Below are positions 47,850-59,000 of a stretch of DNA of 64,000 nt, in pieces. The stretch is from Watersipora subatra (lineage: Eukaryota; Bryozoa; Gymnolaemata; Cheilostomatida; Watersiporidae), in contig NC_088711.1 in the NCBI RefSeq assembly GCF_963576615.1, positions 8,240,869 through 8,304,868 of the forward strand, read 5' to 3'. The notes beneath the pieces were generated by a model, which was given only the letters and a program-made list of their open reading frames with translations, searched no databases and was not told where the DNA came from. Each line of letters opens with the position of its first letter. The stretch's first letter is position 1. A program made the translations under genes and the position numbers.

Positions 47850-48150
47850 ATTGCATTAACTCACTTACTTAACACTGTCTATTCAGTGTCTTTGCAAGTT
47901 ATGTAAGTATTGAATGGCTTTAAATGATAAGCATATATTGGAGTAATAAACTATAATCATCATCTCTTTAATATGAGCAATAATTACTATCTTAACTGTG
48001 CAAATTCATGATCATTCTCATGGCTGATGTTATTGTTCTGCCAATCACTACGAGCGACTAGCACAAAAAATGGGCGTGGCCTAAACGCTCCTTGATGGCA
48101 CCGGAAACTCTAGGGTAGTTATCACTCTAGGGGGAGATAACTCTATGGTT
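47850..48150. repeat. Right arm of the approximately 300-bp inverted repeat
   Basis: Inverted match of 45063-45366. It lacks about 14 bases (around TGTTGTTGAATGC) near its outer end and has a 4-base insertion in the AACTCACTTACTTAACAC block. Confidence 0.85.
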
Positions 48151-48209
48151 TCAACTCCCTGCTGTGGGGTCCAGCAGATTGTAGAACGAGAGTTGTTGGG
48201 TACAAGGCA

Positions 48210-48398
48210 CATACCTGCCAACTCTCACGCATTGGGCGTGAGACTCACGCAATCGCCCCAAAGAAAAAATGAAGATGCGTGAGAAATGCGTGAGATTTTT
48301 GCCCCAATTTCCACAATTGTATATATACTATCATTGATACATCAATTGCCCCAAAACCAAATCTCACGCATTGCCCCACTTTTGGGTTGGCAGGTCTG
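48210..48398. mobile_element. 189-bp hAT-type MITE with perfect 8-bp duplication
   Basis: ACAAGGCA at 48202-48209 and 48399-48406 bounds the element. Its ends are CATACCTGCCAAC and the inverse of CAGACCTGCCAAC. Inside is a strong fold around CTCACGCATTGGGCGTGAGA. The same element occurs twice in tandem at 49228-49591. Confidence 0.85.
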
Positions 48399-49102
48399 AC
48401 AAGGCACTCTGTTGGCTTCAGCAAAGTATAACAATTTGACAACCTCACGTTGTTCAGCTAAACCCTGCTAGATAAAACGAGTTCGTCTTCATGTTGTCCA
48501 GCAGGGTTTAGCTTCGCTAAAATCTGTTGGCTCCAGCAGTTTAATGAATTGATAAATCGACAAATTCAACAGTGGGGGTTGTCTCCTTTTACCTCTATTT
48601 AGCGCTTCACACTGATCGTTTGTTCAGTCTAATCAATGATATACACCCCCTCATATACATGGGACTGTATATTATTGGTCTAATACATGTATCAATAATT
48701 ACAGTTTGTTGGAACGACTCTTAACGTGTTTTGACAGTTATTATTTCATCCTGTCTGCAAATGTAAGTTTTCACATGCTCTTCATAATATACTACTAAGC
48801 ACCGAGTACGTATTCGCGTATGTTTTTATTAATTAAAATTGTCTGTAACTCTGTAAGCTTGTAGTCTTTTACACTCGAATAATCGCCTTTTTGACCAAGT
48901 TTTCGTCTTAGAGTCTGTCGCCGTACCATCTATAAACCTGTTTACGACGTCCGCAGTTCCTCCAGTGTTTCCGGAACATGTGAGTTCGAATTACCCGTGA
49001 AACAGAATTATCTTTTTAATACATTAACAAAGCGCTGTCTAATAATATTTTATAGTTTTGTTGCGTAATAGAAATTATTCTACTTACTATCTGCTTCATA
49101 GT

Positions 49103-52100
49103 ATGGGAAAAAAAGCTGAGAAAAAGCGATTACAAAAAACCAAGAGGTCCAAATCGACGCTAGTGTTTAACGAAGACGCGAGAAAGTAAGTTGTTAACCT
49201 GTGTTGTCAACCCCACAACACTGTAACCATACCTGCCAACTCTCACGCATTGGGCGTGAGACTCACGCAATCACCCCAAAGAAAAAATGAAAATGCGTGA
49301 GATTTTTGCCCCAATTTCCACAATTTTATACATACGACCATTGATACACCAATTGCCCCAAAACCAACTCGCACGCATTGCCCCACTCTTGGGTTGGCAG
49401 CATACCTGCCAACTCTCACGCATTGGGCGTGAGACTCACGCAATCACCCCAAAGAAAAAATGAAAATGCGTGAGATTTTTGCCCCAATTTCCACAATTTT
49501 ATATATACTATCATTGATACATCAATTGCCCCAAAACCAAATCTCACGCATTGCCCCACTCTTGGGTTGGCAGGTCTGGTTGGCAGGTCTGACTGTAACT
49601 CTAGTATAAAGACTGCACTAAAATGATGAAACTATAACTCATTTACTTTTTGTAGTAAACAGGTTTTGTTGTTGAAATGAAAAATAGGTAACATGATCTT
49701 GAAGACAACTAGTAGGAGTGGGTGGAGATAACTCTTACTTCTGGCGTATCTGCGATACAACCTGCTACAACCTACAGGAGGGAGCTAAAACCAACTCCCT
49801 TGTGCTCTGCTGGAACCAACAGAGTGCGCTGAACCCAACACTTCCTGTGATACAAGCTGCTGAAACCAACAGGAGGGAGCTATTAAAACCAACACACTTG
49901 TGCTCTGCTGGAACCAAGAGTGCCCTGAACCCAACTCTTTCTGCTATACAAGCTGCTGAAGCCAACAGGAGGGAGATGAAATCAACTCACTTGTGCTCTG
50001 CTGAAACTAACAGATTGCGCTGAACCAATGCTTCCTGCGATACAATCTGCTGAAACCAACCTACTTGTACTCTGCTGAAACCAACAGAGTGCTCTAAATC
50101 AACGCTGCCTAAAATGCAACTTGCTAAAACCAACAGGAGAGGACAGAACTCTATAAGAACACTAACTCTTCAATTTTCATCATTATTGTAACTTTCTCCG
50201 GGCTGGCGGTCAGTTGTTCAGCTGACAATCAGGAAGTGATAGCATTTTGCCAACAAAGAAACAATTTTGTTCGAGTAACGTACCCGTGTGTCTTTCTCAG
50301 GAGCAAAACACAAGCTGAGTTGCCTAAAATATTGCAGCAGTGTTTATATTACATAAACCGGTGGCCTAGAGATTAACAGCTATTGTTTAAACTGACCAGT
50401 TACATCGCTTTGCCAACTGCTGACTTTGTAAAATTTTTACATTCGTAACAATTAAAAAAATTATTAAGCGACAACTAGCCATTGCACTGCAATAAACTAG
50501 ACACTAATAAAAAGCCCATACAATTTTACATATATACCATGTAGAGAACAGTAGGCCTACTCTTGAGAAACAACAAGATCTTGATAACGAAAAAGACTTA
50601 AATACAAAATCATATTTCAAAAATACGTACAAACAAAAATCGAAAAATATTACTTAAATGGCGCTAGTACTTAATCGGAACAGATAGCTAGACTATTTTG
50701 ACAAGCAATCTATATAAATATAAATTATATTTATATAAATATATATATAATTTAAATGGAGCATTTAAATAAATTCTTCTAACATGCGAACTGCAAAAAT
50801 AAATTTGTTAAAGATTGTTCACTGCGTACGAAATTCTATAAATCTCGATAAATGACGTGTCATCTTTTCTAGGTCAACCTCTGTTCCAGAAGTTCTTTCT
50901 TTATAGGCCTATATATTGGCTTGGTCGCCTCGTATTTCCATCAGTCCATCAATAATGAATGCTCATGAAGTTGTTCCCCCATGGCCCTTTTCAGGACCAT
51001 AACTCATTTCATAGAGTTTGCTCGCTAAAATAGCATTCCCGATTTTTTAGGTTCACTACACCAGGTTGTATTTTTAGCAGCTCCAATTATGCTGCGACTT
51101 TCTACATCTCTTTACAACCCACTCTGACTCACCTCCTAATAATATTTACAAACACAAAGCTATTATGCAGTAATCGCACTCGTTTGGGACTGTCAGATTG
51201 TAGTTTAAGCTATTGAGTGTTCTGTGATGCACTGGCTAAATTGAACTTTCGCATTCGACCACTTATTACAATTTGTAGGCCAAAAGCTCAAGATAAATTG
51301 CCATGGAATGAAACTGATAATTGTTCAAGTTTTATTGCTGTTCAAAACAGGATCAGCAGGTCTGACGTTAACTGCCGAGTAATATCTCAGTAATAGTTCA
51401 GCAACCTATCGATGAACGACTTTGTAATATTTTGTAGCGATAGATTAATAGTGCATAAATTGTTGTAAAGATTTTCAGCAATTTCCAGCTGTTAAAGCTT
51501 ACAGTAGAAACAAATAGATGTTTTATGCCACTGTGATGGATATACAAAGAGTAGCAACCTGTGCAGCTAACACCTAAACAACAAAAAATCAGTATTAACA
51601 TTGACAATAACTATGTGCCGGCAGTCGTTAGTGCTAGGCTATTAACAAGCTGTAAAGTTTCCAGGGTGTGTTGTATTGCTCTCATAATGTTGTATTACAT
51701 TTATGTAATGTTTAGTGTAAGTTGCAATGGCTTAACTATTGTGTACAAATTTGGTTGGGTAAATGGATTGTACTCCGCTGTTTTGGTTGGTTTTCAACAT
51801 AGCTTGGATGTTGTAAGAAGAATGTGTTATCACTTTAGTTTTTACGACTGTGAGGCATGGCCTCAAGCTAATTGAATTTTGAGCTGAATGGCATTTTGCT
51901 CTATTAGTGGAAGTGTTCATATTAATCAAGTATTTGCCTGAGCATTATATCTTCACGATTATGTGCAAACTATTAAACACTGTGCTGACTTTGGCAGCAT
52001 CGTACTAGTTGTAACTGGCTGCTTCAAAACGATGCCTGCAAATTAATATGTTAGTTTGAATTATTATTGCCTAGGTGCTTCAAGCAATGACATTCCATTA

Positions 52101-55100
52101 TTAGGTATAGGTTTTCCTTTTCAAGAATAGCTTGCATTTTTTATTTTAAGTAATCTCAAAGTTTTTTTTTGTTACACCTGCTCACCACCTATTAGTTCCT
52201 TTGTTCCTCACACACATCTAGTACAACCAGATTCAAAATGGAGGACACCTGTTTCTGCCCAAATTGTTTTTCTATTATTGCTGCAGTTTTTCTTTTTTAA
52301 ATTATTTTAGAGAATGGCTAACCAGCTTTAGCAAAAGGAAAAAAGAGCGCCAGGAGAAAGCTAAAAATGATCTCGCAGTTTTGTTGAAGGAGGAAAAAGT
52401 GCGTCAGCGAGAAGAGGTGACAAAGCATTTAGTGTTGTGGTAATTGATCATATGTTTACAGAGTATAGCATGTGCTAAAGAGCTAATAGCATAAATTGTA
52501 TGTTTTACATCTTGTAATGGCAATTATCAAAATCTGTGGTGCGGTTATTGAAAGTTGTGCACCCTTGGTAGTATTTAAGCGATGCCAAGGCTTATGAGCA
52601 GTTTTCAAGTTTTATGTGGATTTTTGGTGTAATTGCAAGTTTAGAGAAAAGACCAAGAAGCTTGAAGCTAAATACTTGGAGAAAATAAAAGATGTGGAAG
52701 AAATATTAAAAGAGAAGACAGAAGCCTACAAATGTGGAGACAAAACTGTCGAGATCACGGAGTACAATCTAGTAGATCAAGATGATATGTTGGGAATAAA
52801 TGAAGGGCAACAATCTGAAGAGGAAGATCAGGTGAGATTTTGTTTCGTCTGACATCCGTAATAACAACTTCTCACATAATTATTTTGGATACTGTAAATC
52901 CTCATTTATAAATTGGCTGACGAAATGCTTTGTAAGGTGACTACTGAACCGCCAAAAATAGTTTTGAAAAAGTAGTACTTGTTCAAAAATTTATCTTAGC
53001 AAGCCTAATGTGTGAATGCATATGTTGCTGATCTATATATATAAATCTTGGTGTATGTCCGTCTGTCCGTCTGTCCAGCTACAACTATTAAAATCTTGGA
53101 ATGAAAAGCTCTCATCATGCTGGATATGAACTCATGAAGATTTCAATCGCAAGTTTGTAAACCGAACATCTTACTACAAGTCTACGAAGGTTCTTACAAT
53201 TGCACCACTCTTACTATATATATTTGTACTACAAACCCTTTTCCCTATTTCACATGCTAAATGACGTACTATTTGCTACCTTGCGCCTACGGGTTACGAT
53301 GCCCCTGTTATAAAATATTTTTTGCCTAAATCTATAAAACACGATGCTTTTTCTTCCTCGCCATACTAGCGCGAATTCGTTTTCCGCCTTACAATAGTAA
53401 CAAAAAAAATGTTAGAAAGTAAAATTTGGCACTTTTTGCACTGATTACGACGAAATATCGATTTTCATTTGATTTTTGCAGTTTATAGTAATTGTATCAT
53501 TACCAAATCATCTGTTTTGGAGTTTGCATACTTGCTATATATGTCACATCTACATTTATTTGCTTTCCTAATTTATTTCATCTGATCAGAAGACTTTTTT
53601 TAGCCACCCTACGTTTTCCTTGATTCTGATTATAGCACATTAATTTATAGGGATTACTTGTCACTTACCTTGCATTCAACAATCATTAAATACGAGCAAA
53701 ATCTGCTACTTTTTTTTATGTAGACCTTTGGCATCTGTTTTTCTTTTAGAAGTTTTTTCAATTTATAATCATTACCTTTTTTAATTTGTAATTTTCAAAT
53801 GTGCCGTTTCAATTTCGAATCTGTGACTCTAACAGCAGAATTTCAAACTTCAATTTCCTGTTTTCCTTTGTGGCAAAACAGATTATCTAGCTATTACTTC
53901 CTAATTATTTCACATTCAAACAACTTTGCAGTTGTTTTATTTTTTCTTTCAATTTATTTTAACTGAACAAAACACTTTACCCATGATATAAATTTTAAAA
54001 GTTAGAATGGCAAATGTTGTATATGTTAAATAAAAAAAATTTTTTTTATCAACTATTACTATGATTATTAGGATTATGATGGTTTATTATTTTTTACAAG
54101 AACACCGTTTCGTGTTGGTTTTACCACAAGAGACTTATGTTGCATTAGTAGATAACGCGCTTCATAATAGTACGCTTGCTAGAGAGATCAGCGAGTAAAT
54201 TTTTATTCCAGTGCATTGAATAATCATAGTCGCCATACCGCCTAATTGGAGAGTGCGAATAATCTGTATTGCTTTTACTTTTCAACATTGCGAAACTTGG
54301 AAAATTGAATGATAGAAAGTTACTCCAGAGCTCATATTTCTGTTGTTATACAATTTGAAAGGGTTTTTATAGCTACCTATTCTTCTTCTAAAATTCAGTT
54401 TTTCGGGAACCAATAAAACAAAGGTGTTCTTATTTAGTGTATTAATTCGAGTGGCTAAAAACTTTTCAAAATGCATTTCTAAACAAGTAGCTGAAATGCC
54501 ATCACCTTTTTTTCGAAAATGAATTGTATTTATAAATGAAAAATTTATGATTTCCTAAGAACAATTACTAGACAGGTCAAATGACAATCTGTTTTGTAAA
54601 AATCGAAACCCTTTTACTAAAATAAATCTACCAACATGGTTTTTGGACTTGTCTATTCACAATTTGTGAGTGGATAACCCCTTCTGTCATGTAGATTTGA
54701 GCATGAACTATTTCCATTAATGCTTGCACTATTATACAAGGTATTTGAAGCTGAAAGAATAGAGCCGACCAACATATATGACTCTACCGGATAAAACCAA
54801 CATCAGCATTGTAGCTATTATTCGATGTGCGATTTTCAACACATTCAAGCTTGTTAATAATTCACCTTGTTGTTGGCGCTCTTGGGAATTTTGCATATTC
54901 TTGTGTTTGGTAGAGGTTAGGAAGAGTTTCTTGCCAAAAAATGATAACACTGTGTATGAGTATTGACAACTTATGGTTGATTCAGTATAATTATCATAAC
55001 TTTCACCTCAGGCAAGGGCTGCATCTTAGTTTATTGTTTCATTTTAGACTGATAGGACCAGTGATTGCGATATATCAGAAACGAAAGAATCTGGAACAGC

Positions 55101-55730
55101 TCCTCCTCTCATGAAAATGCCAAAGAAGTAAGCTTTCCTTATATAAACCTCATAACTAAGCAAATTAGTCTGGTTCCAGTGTTTTTGTAAGCTTTATCAA
55201 GAATTGGGTTTTTATTATCATTAACAGTGATATGTTTAAAATGCAGTTTTGATTTGTGCGTGACAGAGCTATTTGCCTTGTAACATGTTTTATAATGTGA
55301 TTGATTGATCAATGTACATCACAGTTGTGGTAAATGTAATGAAGATCTGTGTAGAGGGCACTCTGCCAGTTACTATTGATTCAGATTGTAGCTCTTATCT
55401 GTTGAATTCAAAGAGTCACATGACTCAACTGTACATGGTCACACTAGGTGGAGAGCTGGACCCTAGCTCCAAACGGACTTACAAGTTGACTTACAAGTTG
55501 ATATGAATTGTAGTCTACACTAGGAAGATGATGGCCGTAAAATGAGTTGATATTGTAGGATGAGTAATGTCGCTGTGAAGATAGAGAAAAGGCTTTACAA
55601 GTTGAAGAACAAAAGAAAAGTATCTAAACACAAGGCGAATATAAAGAAACAGCAGTTAGAAGCGGCAGGAAAATCATCAATGAAAGGAAAACAAAAGTTG
55701 AAGACAAAAGCTGGTCGGAGTAGAAAATGA
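49103..55730 (+). CDS. NOL12: NOL12 / RRP17-type nucleolar RNA-processing protein
   Basis: NOL12 (yeast Rrp17) is a small basic nucleolar protein needed for pre-rRNA processing, with 5' exonuclease activity reported for the yeast protein. Five exons give 210 residues, against 213 in human: 49103-49185, 52311-52416, 52640-52831, 55048-55127 and 55559-55730. The N-terminus is basic (MGKKAEKKR). Residues 20-63 carry the family signature LVFNEDARKEWLTSFSKRKK then ERQEKAK and KVRQREE. Exon 3 continues a charged helical region (KYLEKIKDVEEILKEK) and an acidic stretch; the C-terminus is very Lys-rich (KHKANIKKQQ). Exon 3 needs the less usual acceptor TTGCAAG at 52639 to keep phase; the stronger TTTAG five bases later would shift the frame. 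A poly(A) signal AATAAA lies at 55852. The gene converges on GRB2, stop codons 328 bases apart. Confidence 0.9.
49228..49591. mobile_element. Dimeric hAT-type MITE with perfect 8-bp duplication (NOL12 intron 1)
   Basis: ACTGTAAC at 49220-49227 and 49592-49599 bounds two tandem copies of the 48210-48398 element (49228-49400 and 49401-49591, joined at TTGGCAG|CATACC). The right end carries an extra partial terminus, GGTTGGCAGGTCTG. The insertion begins only 42 bases after NOL12 exon 1. Confidence 0.85.
49750..50150. repeat. Degenerate array with motif CTGCTGAAACCAACAG
   Basis: Units of roughly 100 bp contain TGCTGAAACCAACAGGAGGG, AACTCACTTGTGCTCTGCTG and CAACAGAGTGC.CTGAACCC in order. Reverse-complement traces lie at 44916-45060, 48145-48200 and 48405-48545, so the array flanks the inverted-repeat block on both sides. 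A plus-strand frame of 101 codons here is repeat-derived. Confidence 0.7.
50160..52310. other. Rest of NOL12 intron 1, nothing recognised
   Basis: Apart from TA-rich short repeats near 50710-50750 I see no exon or mobile element. A 104-codon plus-strand frame at 51561-51875 shows no family signature and is treated as chance. Confidence 0.4.
53032..54030 (+). mobile_element. Helitron-like element, decayed (NOL12 intron 3)
   Basis: It starts TCTATATATATAAATCTTGG and then carries a TGTCCGTC repeat, like the element at 36800. Near its right end AAAAGTTAGAATGGCAAATG matches the Helitron-like 3' region at 47655, but the terminal hairpin is lost. Repeat R2 (about 53285-53460) lies inside. Confidence 0.5.
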
Positions 55731-55738
55731 CAATAAGC

Positions 55739-55744
55739 TTTATT
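55739..55744 (-). terminator. Possible GRB2 poly(A) signal
   Basis: TTTATT on the plus strand is AATAAA on the minus strand, 315 bases beyond the GRB2 stop and 8 bases after the NOL12 stop. If it is used, the 3' untranslated regions of the two genes overlap. Confidence 0.3.
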
Positions 55745-56058
55745 GGAAATAGTATATGTAAAACTACACACACTTCTATACTATAAACAGGCCAGACCTC
55801 TTACTATTGTTAATGTACTCTAAAAGCTTACAAATATAAAATAGGTATGTTAATAAAAACGCATTCGGCCAATACAGTACCTAATTCTGAGTTGTTTCGT
55901 TAAAAGTATATAAATATAATAACTATAACAATGTCTGCACAAGGTTTCAAGCAATACTGTAAAGAGAAGTATAGTGTTTCTGTCCCATTATTTATAACGA
56001 GTAGGTTTTGCCATATTGATTGTCAAAAATAAAGAGCTGAGGAAATCTAGAGGTCAGT

Positions 56059-59000
56059 CTAGAGGATTCGTACATATGTGGAAGGAAAGAGTCCTTGAGT
56101 GCTTTGTGAATCCAATGAACCAAGCCACCAATTTGGATCCATCTTTTTTAATACCATCAATATATCCCCTTTTTTGAATGAAATCTCTCCATCTTCTTCA
56201 GCTTGGAAGTCAAAGAGCGCTTGTACTCGTTCAATGTACTACAACAATTCATTTTTAAGCATGATATAGTTTAGAAACTGAATGATGAAGGCTTGTTTTC
56301 ATGGTAAAACGAACATCAACTAGAAGTGCTTACTATTTATTCATTGGCGAGATTACATTGTTGGTTGACACTTAACAAATGTTCTATTTATTCTTCTATT
56401 ATTCCAAGTTCTAAGTATTTTGTTTCCTTCACCAGTATGTCTGTTATTCATGCTAATCCTAGAAGACTTTCTATATTGGTGATAACATCAAATGCTTAGA
56501 CCTGACTGCACACAGTTGTAGTTGCTATGATCCAAAAGTGTAATGAAGATGCGATAAAGTTAGTGTCTCATTGTAATTGAATTCCAGAGGCAACTAAATA
56601 ATCCAATAGCCCATTGTCACTATCATACCCTGGTAGATGGTAAGTCAGCCAAGCTGCACCGTCATGAGTGGCCATGTCATGTGAAAAACGGCGCCTAGTG
56701 TGACACGCCCACAGAGGCTTTTGGAAGACCACAAGATATGCACAAGGCACCATTGATGAAGGCTGATCCCATGATAAGGTCTGCTCAGAGACATGAGGGC
56801 GATGAGAATATAATTTTTATTTTTCTGTGGTTAGCTATTGTTTTTTTTTTCCAAACACAGCTTTTTTATAGAAATATATGCCATGCCTAGGTTAAACTAG
56901 TACAGTATTTTGTTTTTCAGAGATGTAACGCAAGTATTAGTTCATGTGATAACTAGCAACAGTAATCTCTGGTGCCAAAAATATCAGCTACTATTTTGTA
57001 CATGTTCGACAAAATCTTTTGGGATTAACCTTAGTTTTCTCAGCTCTCAACTAATGTGGTCAATCTTAGCCCGCTTACCTCCCGGCATGCAAAGGAAAGC
57101 TTAGCAACCATAAGCAAGCCATGAAGCCATATAGTGTTCGTGGCTGATAACCTATATTTACCAGTTATGTAGGTTCATTCCAAACGAAATTGCCAACTTT
57201 TGCTTTGATATCTAATCGGAGTCCGACAGGATGTTATTTTATCACATCTAATTAAATTGCGCTCTAATAATAATTTGATTATTTTTATTGCTACAGGCAA
57301 GACAGCTGCCAATTCAAATTTAACTTGTTGATGCTTAACAAAGTGCCCTTGTGCTGCTGGTTGAATGGTCCGTTTTTAAAACAAAGCAAAATGAAGCAAT
57401 TCGCTTGCAGGACCTGGATGTACAACACTGCAGCTGCAGATCCTAAATCTAGCTACTAAGCTACCTCCGCTAAATCTACAGTTAAAATCTACAGCTAAAC
57501 CGTCGATACTATGAAAGATTGCATTATGAGAGATGCCCTTTTAAAGGAGCATATCTTGGTTGGAATTTGAAAAATGTTAACCAAGTTTGTATATTCTACA
57601 ATTGAGCATGGAATAATGGAGACACTAACAGAATGTAGGTGTTTATAAACCCACGATTTGTACTTATCAAACACTCATATACAGCAGGTTCTCAAATACT
57701 GTGTAACACAAATACTGTATAACACAAAGGTCATGTTAACTTCATACTAAAGACGAGGCACTTGAGCATTTGAATTTATTGACAGAGCAGTAAGCCTCTA
57801 AATGGCTTCCTGCTAAAAAGCAACTATAAATGATGGGAATAGGTTGAGCCAGTTATAGCAGTAAAACAACATGATTTAGTAATCCATCACTAAAATCAGC
57901 AGCTTTACTATAAATAGAAGTTTTGGGCAGAGGATCACAATCTAGTTGCCAACTAAGTCTTACTTGAAAGAACAAGCAATGCTATTTTAAAGTGATTAAT
58001 GGATGACCTAGGAGAAAACTGCCTATATGCACTTGACATTTAGAGTGAGGCTAGTATTTGAAGGGGAAGGCAAACAGTTTTCAACAAGAAAAACACACTT
58101 TCACTCTTACATCATTGTGGTTTGTAAGTTCCGTGGTGTAAAGCTATATTCAATGCTTCTATTTTAGTTACAGCCTGACATGCTGCCAACACATTTGATT
58201 CTCACATAACATGATCCAAAATACCAAACATATCGTAGGACTTTTATTTGAACGCCATGGCGCTATATTTTTCCCTTTCACTTTTACCTATATTTCGCAT
58301 GCCCCTTCAGGTACAAGAAATTTGCTAACTTATCTCCAACTTGCAGATTTTGTAAATAAATATGCATGAGGAAGATGGAACATGTATATGTCTCTACCAG
58401 CTGATACATATTACTTGAAATTAACCTATGATGATTTTATAGCCTGTGTTTCAATTTGTTGGAGCTTTAAAGTTTATTCTATTTTAATTTTGAAGGCATA
58501 TTTTCATTTTATAACTATACTTAACTATACTTAACAAGGTGGCATGAAATCTCCTTGCACTCATCCATATGTTTCCTACAGTTAGCAACCAAACTTAGCT
58601 TTTTATGTGCAATAAAGCAGGGTTACGAGCGTCGATCTTTTGTAAGCTGAGTTCAGATTACCGTAATCATGCTATCAAATAATAAGCTATAAATCTGCAA
58701 ATTTATAAATTTTACATGTATAATAATCTATCAAATGCTACAAATATATATTCAAGGACAATTGACAAACACATCATAGTTATAGTTTATACAGAAACAA
58801 AAATTAACATTTTAAAACAAAAGTATTAGCGTAGTTTGCTCAGCGAGTTGCGTTCTGATTGTCGATTCTGTTTGGAACCATTTTATATTCTTCTGGCTGT
58901 TCAATACGTTCCACAGTGTCGTCTGCACAGCTGAGCTAGTCGATATTAGCATTCAAACGATTTTTAAAACAGCAAAACTTTTACGCTATGCTATTTTTGA

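Noticed and set aside
49718..50023. 101-codon frame with repeated SALNPTL motifs
   Set aside because: It derives from the degenerate roughly 100-bp repeat array.
51561..51875. 104-codon frame in NOL12 intron 1
   Set aside because: No motif, no splice context, and an overlapping frame on the other strand; treated as chance.
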